Below, in pieces: positions 1-8,193 of a stretch of DNA of 64,000 nt. Each line of letters opens with the position of its first letter. Positions within the stretch are counted from its first letter, which is position 1. Under the pieces are notes generated by a model. That model saw nothing but the letters and a program-made list of their open reading frames with translations, had not been told where the DNA came from and made no database searches. Source of the DNA: JBDSLU01 sp963844435 (GTDB taxonomy: Bacteria; Acidobacteriota; Vicinamibacteria; Vicinamibacterales; Vicinamibacteraceae); assembly GCA_963844435.1 (NCBI GenBank), contig CAWJOG010000025.1, positions 1 through 64,000 on the forward strand, written 5' to 3'. The translations under genes and the position numbers were made by a program.

Positions 1-2
1 CG

Positions 3-71
3 CTGGCCGACAAGTCGACCGGCAACATCCTCAACGTCGATGCCGGTAATCTGACGGCCTTCGCGCGATGA
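3..71 (+). CDS. C-terminus of bifunctional rhamnulose-1-phosphate aldolase/short-chain dehydrogenase (partial)
   Basis: Only the last 22 codons are in the window. The end of the protein, TGNILNVDAGNLTAFAR, matches the TGNxINVDGG tail of short-chain dehydrogenases, and in particular the end of the aldolase/lactaldehyde dehydrogenase fusion found in non-enterobacterial rhamnose clusters. The stop overlaps the ATG of the isomerase gene (ATGA), so the two are translationally coupled. The identification as the fusion rests on the tail plus the neighbours; a plain SDR cannot be excluded. Confidence 0.6.
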   Translation: MADKSTGNILNVDAGNLTAFAR

Positions 72-1370
72 GGCCGCTGCCCGAGGCGATCGACCGCAGC
101 AACGCGCTGGTCCGCGACGCGCTCGAGGAGGACTACGCGCACCTCGGCCGCCAGCTGGCCCGCCGCGGCCTCGACATCGAAGCGCTGGTGGCCCGCGCGG
201 CCGCTTTCCGCGTCGCCATCCCGTCGTGGGGCGTCGGCACCGGCGGCACGCGCTTCGCTCGCTTCCCCGGGCCGGGCGAGCCGCGGACGCTGCTCGAGAA
301 GCTGGACGACTGCGGCGTGGTCCAGGCGCTCGTCCGGGTCACGCCCGGCATCTCGCTGCACATCCCGTGGGACAAGCCGCGCGAGAGCGGCCCGGGCGAC
401 GCCGCCAGCATCCGCGCCAGACTGCTGGAGCTCGGGCTCTCGATCGACTCGATGAACTCGAACACGTTCCAGGATCAGCCCGGGCAGCCGCTGTCGTACA
501 AGTTCGGCAGCCTGAGCCACACCGAGGCGGCGGTCCGGCGCCAGGCCGTCGAGCACAACCTCGAATGCCTCGCGATCGGCCGCGCCCTCGGCGCCACGCT
601 CGCACACCGTCTGGATCGGCGACGGCGGCAACTTCCCCGGCCAGATCCACTTCCGCCGCGCGATCGATCGCTACATCGAGTCGCTGCGCGCGATCTACGC
701 CAACCTGCCGGAGGGCTGGCGCCTCTTCATCGAGCACAAGTGCTACGAGCCGGCGTTCTACTCCACCGTCCTCAACGACTGGGGCGCGAGCTACCTGTGC
801 GCGCGCGCGGTCGGCGATCGCTGCCTGTCGCTGGTCGACCTCGGGCACCACGCGCCGAACGTCAACATCGAGCAGATCGTCGCGCAGCTCATTCGGCTGG
901 GCGGACTCGGCGGCTTCCACTTCAACGACAGCAAGTTCGGCGACGACGATCTCGACACGGGATCGATCAAGCCGTTCCAGCTGTTTCTCGTGTTCAACGA
1001 GCTGGTCGATGCCGAGCTCGAAGGCATCGCGGGCTTCGCGCCCGCCTACATGCTCGACCAGTCGCACAACGTCACCGATCCGCTGGAGTCGCTGATGACC
1101 AGCGCGGTCGAGGTCGTGCGGGCGTTCGTCCAGGCGCACCTCGTCGATCGGCCGGCGCTCGCCGACGCGCAGGCCGGGAACGACGCCATGCGCTCGCTGC
1201 AGGTGCTGAAGCAGGCGTTCACGACCGACGTGTCGCCGATCCTGGCGATGGCCCGGCTCCGCGCCGGCGGCGCCATCGATCCGATCGCCGCCTACCGCGC
1301 CAGCCGGTATCGCGAGACGGTCGCCGATCAGCGGCCGGCGACGGCGACCGGCGGGTCGGGGATCGTATAG
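68..1370 (+). CDS. rhaI: L-rhamnose isomerase, TIM-barrel sugar isomerase family (one frameshift)
   Basis: Converts L-rhamnose to L-rhamnulose. The protein runs in one frame to about base 598 (IPSWGVGTGGTRFARF, LHIPWDK, DSMNSNTFQDQ) and continues in the next frame from base 600 (TVWIGDGGNFPGQ, FIEHKCYEPAFY, LVDLGHHAPN, FHFNDSKFGDDDLD) to the stop. The metal-binding and substrate signatures of the sugar isomerase family lie on both sides of the break, so a single extra base (or two missing) near 599 splits one gene of about 433 residues. It overlaps the upstream dehydrogenase by ATGA and converges on rhaB. The break has no homopolymer and is most likely a sequence error. Confidence 0.85.
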
Positions 1371-1416
1371 CCCGGGCAGAGGCCGGGCCGAGAGCGGGCG
1401 GAGGCCGGGCGGACGC

Positions 1417-1430
1417 CGGGCCTAGGCCCG
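1417..1430. terminator. Hairpin between convergent rhaI and rhaB
   Basis: CGGGCCTAGGCCCG is a perfect 14-base palindrome that includes the stop codon of rhaB and lies 47 bases after the rhaI stop. The preceding 45 bases hold three imperfect copies of GAGGCCGGGC. It could end both convergent transcripts, but there is no T-run, so an intrinsic terminator is not proven. Confidence 0.35.
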
Positions 1431-2882
1431 ACCTAGTCTCGCCGCCAGCTCAGCCCAGCGGTCGGAAGCGACCGGGTCGTAGCGGCGCAGCGCAACGGCG
1501 CGGGCCAGCGCGGCGCGGCCATCCGCAATCGAGGCGAGGCTCCCCGATGCGACCGCCTGCACGATCACGTTACCCGCCGCGGTCGCCTCGACCGGTCCCG
1601 CCAGCACCGGCTTGCCGGTGGCGTCCGCGGTCGCCTGATTCAGGTAGGTGTTGCGCGAGCCGCCGCCGACCACGTGGATCCCCGCGATCGCCCCGCCGGT
1701 GAGGCGCTCGATCGCGGCGACGACGCGGGCGTAGCCGAGCGCGAGGGAGTCGAAGACCACGCGCGCCAGTTCGATCGGCGTTCCGGGGACACGCTGGCCC
1801 GTCGCCGTCAGCTGCGCGTGAATCGCGCGGATCATGCTTGGCGGGTTGAGCAGGCCGAAGTCGTCGACGTCGATGACGCCGGCCGGCCCTGGCAGGGCGC
1901 CGGCGCCGGCGACGAGCGCGTCGATGTCCGGGGCGCCGCTGCCCCACTCGCGGCGGCACCCTTCGAGCACCCACAGCCCCATCACGTTCTTCAGGAACCG
2001 GATGGTGCCGCCGGCGCCGCCCTCGTTGGTGAAGTTCGCGGCCTCGGCGTCGCCGGTGAGGAGCGGCGTGGCGCGTTCGACGCCGACCAACGACCACGTC
2101 CCCGACGAGATGAACGCCCACCCCGGGGTCAGCGGCGTGCCGACGACGGCGCTGGCGGTGTCGTGCGTCGCCGGCGCGACCACGCGGATCGGATCGCCCC
2201 CGAGCCCCGCCTGGAGCGCGGGCCGCAGCGCACCCAGATCGGCGCCCGGGTCGACGAGCGTGGGCATCAGCGCCCGCGGCAGCCCGAGCTGCGCGAACAG
2301 CGCGTCGTCCCACTGGCGCGTCGTCGCGTTCAGCAGCTGCGTCGTCGACGCGTCGGTGTACTCGCCGCTGCGCGATCCGCTCAGGAACAGGTGACACAGG
2401 TCGGGCATCAGCAGGATGCCGGCGGCGTCCGCAGCGAGGCCGTCGCGGACGTGCGCGGCCAGCTGATAGATCGTGTTGATCGGGAGGAACTGGATGCCGG
2501 TGCGGCGGAAGATCTCGGCGCGCGGCACGCGGGCGAGCACCGCGTCCATGACGCCCTCGGTGCGCGGATCGCGGTAGGCGATCGGCTCCTCGACGAGTGC
2601 GCCGCTGGCGTCGATCAGCCCGTAGTCGACGCCCCACGCGTCCACCCCGATGCTCGCCACCGATTGTCGCGACGCGGCAGCCCGCTCCCGAGCCGCCGCC
2701 AGGCCGGCGACCAGGCCGCGGTGCAGCGCCGTCATGTCCCAGCGCAGGCGCCCGGCGCTCGGGCGGGGGCCGTAGGTGAAGCGGTGCAGCTCCTCGAGCG
2801 CGAGGCCGGCCTCGTCGACGTGGCCGAGGAAGGCACGGCCGCTGCCGGCGCCGAGATCGATGGCGACGTGCCTGCCGGTCAC
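1422..2882 (-). CDS. rhaB: Rhamnulokinase, FGGY family
   Basis: Phosphorylates L-rhamnulose to rhamnulose-1-phosphate. About 486 residues, the usual size. The N-terminal phosphate loop reads AIDLGAGSGRAF, followed by GVDAWGVDYGLID (FGGY catalytic region with Asp), and the C-terminal ATP-binding signature IAGIHVVGGGSRNTYLNQATAD. The frame is open upstream, but the GTG at 2882 is chosen because it starts directly before TGRHVAIDLG and overlaps the rhaM stop as GTGA, giving translational coupling. Substrate assignment follows from the family and from flanking rhaI and rhaM. Confidence 0.9.
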   Translation of the reverse strand: MTGRHVAIDLGAGSGRAFLGHVDEAGLALEELHRFTYGPRPSAGRLRWDMTALHRGLVAGLAAARERAAASRQSVASIGVDAWGVDYGLIDASGALVEEPIAYRDPRTEGVMDAVLARVPRAEIFRRTGIQFLPINTIYQLAAHVRDGLAADAAGILLMPDLCHLFLSGSRSGEYTDASTTQLLNATTRQWDDALFAQLGLPRALMPTLVDPGADLGALRPALQAGLGGDPIRVVAPATHDTASAVVGTPLTPGWAFISSGTWSLVGVERATPLLTGDAEAANFTNEGGAGGTIRFLKNVMGLWVLEGCRREWGSGAPDIDALVAGAGALPGPAGVIDVDDFGLLNPPSMIRAIHAQLTATGQRVPGTPIELARVVFDSLALGYARVVAAIERLTGGAIAGIHVVGGGSRNTYLNQATADATGKPVLAGPVEATAAGNVIVQAVASGSLASIADGRAALARAVALRRYDPVASDRWAELAARLGRA

Positions 2883-3199
2883 GGCGTGCGATCGAGGCGG
2901 AACACTTCGGTGAGGTCGCGCGACACCGGGCGACCGTCGGGGTGCGAGGGCATCAGCGGCGCCATGGAGATCCACCACCGGCGGCAGACCTCGGTGTCGG
3001 CGATGGCGTTCCAGCGCGCCTCGTCGTCGATCTCGGCGTAGCCGAACAGGTCGCGCGTCTCCGGATCCAGGAAGATGCTGTACTCGCGGACGCCGTGCGC
3101 GCGCAGCACGGCCTCGAGCTCGGCCCAGATCGGCTGGTGCCGGCGGGCGTACTCGGCCTCGCTGCCGGGGTGGACGGACATCCGGAACGCCTTGCGCAT
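2879..3199 (-). CDS. rhaM: L-rhamnose mutarotase
   Basis: Interconverts the alpha and beta anomers of L-rhamnose. The 106-residue length and the motifs RRHQPIWAEL, YSIFLDPET, LFGYAEI and CRRWWISMAPLM are those of the RhaM family, including the conserved His and the tandem Trp near the active site. It is the first gene of a two-gene unit with rhaB on the minus strand and overlaps rhaB by four bases. Confidence 0.92.
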   Translation of the reverse strand: MRKAFRMSVHPGSEAEYARRHQPIWAELEAVLRAHGVREYSIFLDPETRDLFGYAEIDDEARWNAIADTEVCRRWWISMAPLMPSHPDGRPVSRDLTEVFRLDRTP

Positions 3200-3238
3200 G
3201 GAGCGGCCTCGACGCGGAGAGCGAGAACGGGCGGCCGT

Positions 3239-4501
3239 CTACTCGGCGTCGGCCTTGATGCGGTCGATTTCCTCGCGCACCAGCCGCTCGGCGATCTCGA
3301 GGACCCGCTCCGACACGATGGCGTCAATCCGCGCGTCGGTCAGGCGGTGGAGGATCTTCTGCGCCACCGCGTCGGCGAACACGTCGAGGTCGATGCCCTC
3401 GAGGGCGGCGTGACCCGGCGCGTCGGCCCGCAACGCAGCCGGCGAGGGCGACGCCACCGCTCTCGGCGCAGACTCGTCCGGCGCGGCTCGTGCGGCTCGG
3501 CCTCGGTGGCGGCTTCGACCGTAGCCGGCGCGGCACTCTCCTCGATCGCCGCCGCTTCGACGGCGTCGGCGGTCACGGCCTGGAGGGCCACGGTTTCAGC
3601 GGCGGCCTCGACCGGCGCGGCCGCCGTCTGCCCCGGCGTCCACTCGACGGCCGGCGGCGGTACCTGGCGCCGGCGCGCCCACCATCTCCACCGGGCCCGC
3701 GACCACCGGGCTGCCGTCGCCCTCTTCCGCGGCGAGCAGTGCCGAGAACGCGTCGACCAGCTTGGAGGCCTCACCGGACTCCTCGCCCTCGGCGGGCCGG
3801 GCGTCGGCCGCGACGGGCGCGGGGCGCGGCACGATCATCGTCTCGGCGTCCCCCGAGCGGTCCGCGGCAAGGCCGGGCGAACCGGCGATGGCGGCGAGAT
3901 CGCCCGCCGGTTCCGGCGCCGTCGACAGGCCGGCGGTGGCGAGCGCCTCGTCGAGGCGGCGGAAGTAGTCGTCGACGGCAATGACGTTGGCGTTGTCGCC
4001 CGTCGATCCGGCCGCGGCGGCCGGCGTCCCTCCAGGCAGGGGCGGCGGGGCATGAGACTTCAGCGTCCCGGCGGCCGGCGCGTCGGGCACGCCTGCGACC
4101 TCCGCCTCGCGGAAGCCGGGGACGGTAGGCCTCTCCATGAGGAGGCGGCGGACCAGCGCGGTCGCCACGTGCGGCTCGAACGGCTTCGACAGCACGCCGT
4201 CGATGCCGAGGGCGCGCGAGCGCGCTTCCTCGACGGGCTCGGCAGCGCCCGTCAGCAGGACGACGCGGATGTCCTTCGACAGCTCCGGCGAGCGCTTGAC
4301 GTACTCGGCGACGGCGTAGCCGTCGCGGCCGGGCATGCTGAGGTCGGCGAGCACGATCTGCGGGCGCTCGCGGTCGATGGCGTCAACGGCGAGATCGCCG
4401 TCGCCGACTGCGATGACCTCGATGCCCTCGCCTTGAAACGTCAGCGCGATGACCCGCTGCACGGTGATGCTGTCGTCAGCGAGCAGGAGCTTTGGCATCA
4501 T
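3239..4501 (-). CDS. Receiver-domain response regulator with long acidic linker and C-terminal helix (two frameshifts)
   Basis: Residues 1-120 form a CheY-like receiver: LLLADDSITVQRVI carries the acidic pair, IVLADLSMPGRDGY the phospho-acceptor Asp, VVLLTGA the Thr, and LSKPF the Lys. A Pro/Ala/Glu-rich linker of about 200 residues follows, then a C-terminal amphipathic segment ending EIAERLVREEIDRIKADAE. The frame changes near 3675 and again near 3465; the three pieces together give about 420 residues. There is no DNA-binding or enzymatic output domain, so it probably works by protein contact. The chosen start is the first of two adjacent ATGs. Similar receiver-linker-helix proteins occur in Acidobacteria and Deltaproteobacteria; the partner is unknown. 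Confidence 0.7.
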
Positions 4502-4562
4502 GGCAACCGGAGCGTACTGGCCCACCCTTCCCGGGTCAAGCAATCACACGTCGAGCGCGAGC

Positions 4563-4577
4563 CGGGCCTCCGGCCCG
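4563..4577 (-). terminator. Hairpin after the VWFA protein gene
   Basis: On the minus strand CGGGCC-GGA-GGCCCG folds into a compact 6-bp GC hairpin about 30 bases downstream of the VWFA gene stop and before the response regulator start. No T-run follows. Terminator function is an inference from position only. Confidence 0.3.
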
Positions 4578-4607
4578 TCTCCAGCCCGACATATCGTCAC
4601 AAAGACC

Positions 4608-6824
4608 CTAGCTCGTGACTCGGAACGCCACCAGCTGCTTGGCCGGCGACTGTTCGCCGGGCAGCGCGACTTCGAGCAGGTAGTCGCCGGCCGGCAGGCT
4701 GGCGAGCGGGATGTCGGCCTCGAAGTCGGCCGGACCGCGGGCGGTCGCCGCGCGCACGGGGACGTCCGTCATGCGGCTGCCGACCCGGTTGAGCAGCCGC
4801 GCGCTCGGCGTCGCCGTGCCGCCGCCCGGCGCGTAGGCCTGGAAGCGCACGTGCAGCCGCTCGGTCCGGCTGAACTCGCGGGCCGTGCTGGGCCGCGGAT
4901 TGGCGTCGGCGTTGAGGAGGTTGACGTCGCGCTGGGTGCGGGCGCGGTAGAGAGCCGGCACCGACAACAGCGGCTCGGCCTTCGCGTAGTCGGGCACCAC
5001 GACGTCGCGGAAGTCCGAGTCGAGGACCTGCCCTGCGGCGCCCTCGACCGACATGCGCAGCTGCAGTGGGCCTGGCGGCGCCTGGAACGTCACGCGCCCG
5101 CCGGTATCGGTGCTCGTGCCCGCGCCCGCCGCGGCTGGTGACCCCGGCGAAGTCGCGGCCGCGGCGGCCGGCACCTTGCCACGGAAGTACGCCGCGCCGG
5201 TCTGCCCGCCCGCCGTGACCGCCAGCTGCGCCGGCGGCTCGCGCCGCTCGCCGGTCGTCGCGGGCGCCGGCTCCCAGACCAGCGTGACGGCCGTGCGGCC
5301 GTTCTCGCCGCGCGCCGTGCCGATCCAGGTCCGGATGGTGCGAGCCCGGAGCGGCGTCTCGATCAGCGCCAGCGCATCGCCGATCTCCGGAGCCGGGGCC
5401 GCCCGCGTCGCCGCCGCGGTGACGGCGGCGACGTCGTCCGGCGACAGCGCCCAGTAGCCCTTGCGGGCCCGGACGTCCAGGCCCGGACGCTTGACGCGGA
5501 CCTTGATCTGCTTGAACTTGCCGTCGGTCGGCGACGACGCGGTGTAGCCGAGCAGGTAGTACGAGCTGGCGTCCTTCACCATCTGCCGCAAGCCCTTGAC
5601 CAGGTCGTTGCTGTTCAGGATGGCGCGCCCGTCGGTCTCGTCGGCGAGCGTGCGCAGGGTGTCGAGTCCGGCGTCGAGGGCGGCCTTGTCGAGCTGCTGG
5701 CCGACGCCCTGGTCGATGTCGAACTCGAAGGCGGCCAGGCCGCGCGGATCGAGCGCGTAGATCGCGCAGTTGGCGCGGTTGGCGGCGGTGAACACTTCGC
5801 GCAGGTCGCTGAGCAGGTCGGTGTAGGAGAAGAACTGCGCCCGCTGTTCGGTGTTGCGCTCGTCAGGGGTGCGTTCGCCGACCAGGGGCCGGTTCCGGTT
5901 CGGATTGCCGACGCCGGGCATTGCCGCGCTCGGATCGCGGAGCTGCGGCGGCAGGTAGTTCGAGTAGCCCTCGCTGATGAGGATGATCGACTTCCGTCCC
6001 TCGCGCTTCGTCCCGAGCCCGGTGGCGAGCGCTTCGAGCGCCGACAGGCTCACCTGGTTGCGGACGCGCTCCACGACCTCGGTCGGATAGTAAGCGTAGC
6101 GCTCCTCGAACTCGTTCATCGGCCGGTAGTCGAATCGGCGGCCGTCCCAATGTTCGATCTCCTTGATCACCGCCTCGTGGTTGCGCGTGTAGCCGATCGT
6201 CGAGAACGGCGTCAGCGGATACATGACGCCGAGGATGTCCATCGGGCCGACGTTCTTGCGGATGAACTCGGTGAGCTGGCGCTTGACGGCCAGCGCCGAG
6301 CCGCGACGGACGTGATAGTCGTCGTAGAAAATCACGAACAGCCGGACATCGTCACGGGCAAGCTCGGTTTCCTCGTCCCAGGTCGTGCGGATCTGCCGCG
6401 GCAACTCGCCTTCGAGCGGGTTGCCCTCGACCTTGATGTAGCGGAAGCTCTCGACCTTCTGGAGCTTGTTGTCCTCGTAGACCTCGAAGTCGTCCTGGGT
6501 CAGGTTCTCGACGGCGTTGCCCTTGTTGTCGGTGACCAGCGCGTCGACGCGGACGAAGTTGATGCCGGTGCGGAAGGCGGGCGTCTGCGGCGCGGCGCCA
6601 GGCTGCGCAGTGGGCTGCGCCCCGGCCGGAGCACCCGGTGCGGGCGGCGTCTGTGCCGGCGGCGTCTGCTCCGGGGCTGGCGGCGCCGGTGGCGGCTGGG
6701 CCGGCGGTGCCTGGGCCGGCGGTGTCTGACCCGGGGCGCCCCCCGACTGCGCGAGGATCGGCATCACCGTCGCGCCGATGAGTGCGGCGGTCAGGAGACG
6801 CGCGCGCAGCGAACCGCAAGACAT
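4608..6824 (-). CDS. Secreted VWFA-related protein of the Acidobacteria type
   Basis: 738 residues. A signal peptide (LLTAALIGATVMPILAQSG) is followed by a Pro/Ala-rich spacer of about 60 residues, then FRTGINFVRVDALVTDNKG, DDFEVYEDNK and LARDDVRLFVIFYDDYHV, the opening of the VWFA-related domain that is expanded in Acidobacteria (TIGR03436-like). The domain ends around SSYYLLGYTASSPTDG and DVRARKGYWA, also diagnostic; a second beta-rich half of about 250 residues closes the protein. The start at 6824 is preceded by GGGGAGAAG at good spacing. Exported; role in the family not known. Divergent from the acyl-CoA dehydrogenase gene 52 bases away. Confidence 0.85.
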   Translation of the reverse strand: MSCGSLRARLLTAALIGATVMPILAQSGGAPGQTPPAQAPPAQPPPAPPAPEQTPPAQTPPAPGAPAGAQPTAQPGAAPQTPAFRTGINFVRVDALVTDNKGNAVENLTQDDFEVYEDNKLQKVESFRYIKVEGNPLEGELPRQIRTTWDEETELARDDVRLFVIFYDDYHVRRGSALAVKRQLTEFIRKNVGPMDILGVMYPLTPFSTIGYTRNHEAVIKEIEHWDGRRFDYRPMNEFEERYAYYPTEVVERVRNQVSLSALEALATGLGTKREGRKSIILISEGYSNYLPPQLRDPSAAMPGVGNPNRNRPLVGERTPDERNTEQRAQFFSYTDLLSDLREVFTAANRANCAIYALDPRGLAAFEFDIDQGVGQQLDKAALDAGLDTLRTLADETDGRAILNSNDLVKGLRQMVKDASSYYLLGYTASSPTDGKFKQIKVRVKRPGLDVRARKGYWALSPDDVAAVTAAATRAAPAPEIGDALALIETPLRARTIRTWIGTARGENGRTAVTLVWEPAPATTGERREPPAQLAVTAGGQTGAAYFRGKVPAAAAATSPGSPAAAGAGTSTDTGGRVTFQAPPGPLQLRMSVEGAAGQVLDSDFRDVVVPDYAKAEPLLSVPALYRARTQRDVNLLNADANPRPSTAREFSRTERLHVRFQAYAPGGGTATPSARLLNRVGSRMTDVPVRAATARGPADFEADIPLASLPAGDYLLEVALPGEQSPAKQLVAFRVTS

Positions 6825-6876
6825 GGACTTCTCCCCGGGCGTTTGAGCAGGCTTCGGCCATAATACCGCGAAGGCC

Positions 6877-8055
6877 ATGTCCGAGCCGGTCGACGCAGCC
6901 GCGGTTGCGCCCTCTCCCCTTTCGACGCTGACCGACGACGAGCGGCTCTTCCGCGACAGCGTCCGCGAATTCGCGGTGGACCGCGTCGCCCCGCTCGCGC
7001 GGGCCATGGACGAGCAGCAGGCGCTCGATCGCGACCTGCTGCGGGCGCTCTTCGACCTGGGCGTCATGGGCATCGAGGTGCCCGAGGTCCACGGCGGCGC
7101 CGGCGGCACCTTCTTCCACGCGACCCTCGCCATCGAGGAGCTGTCGCGCGTCGACCCGGCCGTCGGCGTGGTCGTCGACGTCCACAACACGCTGGTCATC
7201 AACGCGCTGCTGCGCTGGGGCACGCCGGCCCAGCAGGCGTCCGTCCTCCCCCGTCTCGCGTCGACCTGGCTCGGCGCCTACGCGCTGTCCGAGCCGGAAG
7301 CCGGCAGCGACGCGTTCGCGCTGACGACCCGGGCCGAGCGCGACGGCGACGCCTACGTGCTGCGCGGCCGCAAGGTGTGGATCACCAACGCGCGCGAGGC
7401 CGACGTCTTCATCGTCTTCGCCACGATCAATCCGTCGGCCGGCTACCGCGGCATCACCGCCTTCCTCGTCGAGCGCGGCGCGGCTGGCTTCAGCGTCGGG
7501 CGCAAGGAGGAGAAGCTCGGCATCCGCGCCAGCAGCACCTGCGAGGTGCTCTTCGACGGCTGCCGCGTCGACGCGTCAGCCGTGCTGGGCGAGCCGGGGC
7601 GCGGCTACAAGGTGGCGATCGAGACGCTGAACGAGGGCCGCATCGGCATCGGCGCGCAGATGGTCGGCCTGGCCCAGGGCGCGCTCGACCACGCCATCGC
7701 CTACGTCAAGACGCGCCGCCAGTTCGGCAAGGCCATCGCCGACTTCCAGGGCGTCCAGTTCCAGCTGGCGCGCGCGGCGACCGATCTCGAAGCGGCGCGC
7801 CTCCTCGTCTACAACGCGGCGCGGCTGCGCGATGCGCGACGGCCGTTCCTGCGCGAGGCGGCGATGTGCAAGCTCTACGCCTCGGAGGCGGCCGAGCGCA
7901 TCACCTCGCTCGCGGTGCAGCTGCACGGCGGCAACGGCTACACGAAGGACTATCCCGTCGAGAAGCTCTATCGCGACGCCAAGATCGGCCAGATCTACGA
8001 GGGCACGTCCAACATGCAGCTGCAGACCATCGCCAAAGCGCTGCTGGCGGACTGA
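6877..8055 (+). CDS. Acyl-CoA dehydrogenase, short/branched-chain type
   Basis: 392 residues of the FAD-dependent acyl-CoA dehydrogenase fold: N-terminal helical domain, ALSEPEAGSDAFAL (FAD and substrate contact), KVWITNA, then the C-terminal signature RRQFGKAIADFQGVQFQLA and QLHGGNGYTKDYPVEKLYRD. The catalytic Glu lies in IYEGTSNMQLQ, the usual position for short-chain enzymes. AYALSEPEAGSD is typical of the short/branched-chain subgroup. A TAATAC box sits 10 bases before the ATG. Acts in fatty-acid or branched-chain amino-acid oxidation; exact chain length is not readable. Confidence 0.9.
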   Translation: MSEPVDAAAVAPSPLSTLTDDERLFRDSVREFAVDRVAPLARAMDEQQALDRDLLRALFDLGVMGIEVPEVHGGAGGTFFHATLAIEELSRVDPAVGVVVDVHNTLVINALLRWGTPAQQASVLPRLASTWLGAYALSEPEAGSDAFALTTRAERDGDAYVLRGRKVWITNAREADVFIVFATINPSAGYRGITAFLVERGAAGFSVGRKEEKLGIRASSTCEVLFDGCRVDASAVLGEPGRGYKVAIETLNEGRIGIGAQMVGLAQGALDHAIAYVKTRRQFGKAIADFQGVQFQLARAATDLEAARLLVYNAARLRDARRPFLREAAMCKLYASEAAERITSLAVQLHGGNGYTKDYPVEKLYRDAKIGQIYEGTSNMQLQTIAKALLAD

Positions 8056-8057
8056 AC

Positions 8058-8122
8058 GACTCCGGAGTCTTTCTACCATTCCGGAGTCGGCATCCTCCCA
8101 CTCCGGATTACACTCCGGAGTC
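8058..8122. promoter_or_regulatory. Cluster of four GACTCCGGAGTC-type palindromes upstream of the ADOP permease
   Basis: A perfect GACTCCGGAGTC stands at 8058-8069, TCCGGAGTC with a diverged left arm at 8077-8088, ACTCCGGATT at 8100-8109 and CACTCCGGAGTC at 8111-8122. Four copies in 65 bases of otherwise empty intergenic DNA suggest an operator array. The same 12-mer recurs twice at 61362-61396. The regulator is unknown. Confidence 0.6.
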
Positions 8123-8181
8123 GTGGAGTGGTCCGTGACGTGCGTGGGGCGAAGCGGATAGCCCTGCCGCACCGATCGGCG

Positions 8182-8187
8182 TAGGCT
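8182..8187 (+). promoter_or_regulatory. Possible -10 element of the ADOP permease (leaderless start)
   Basis: TAGGCT ends six bases before the ATG at 8194, so transcription would begin at or next to the start codon. The same spacing occurs at several other genes in the window (rluB, cmk, htrA). No clear -35. Confidence 0.35.
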
Positions 8188-8193
8188 CCCGCC

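Noticed and set aside
1371..1416. Structured repeat of the 16.6/26.3/36 kb family after rhaI
   Set aside because: It is GC-rich with short GAGGCCGGGC repeats, but has neither the CTCA nor the TGGGC loop nor the nested stems.
8058..8122. MerR-family operator (ACTCC...GGAGT half-sites)
   Set aside because: MerR-type sites have the half-sites separated by a 19-20 base promoter spacer; here the two halves are fused into one compact palindrome and repeated at irregular distances.
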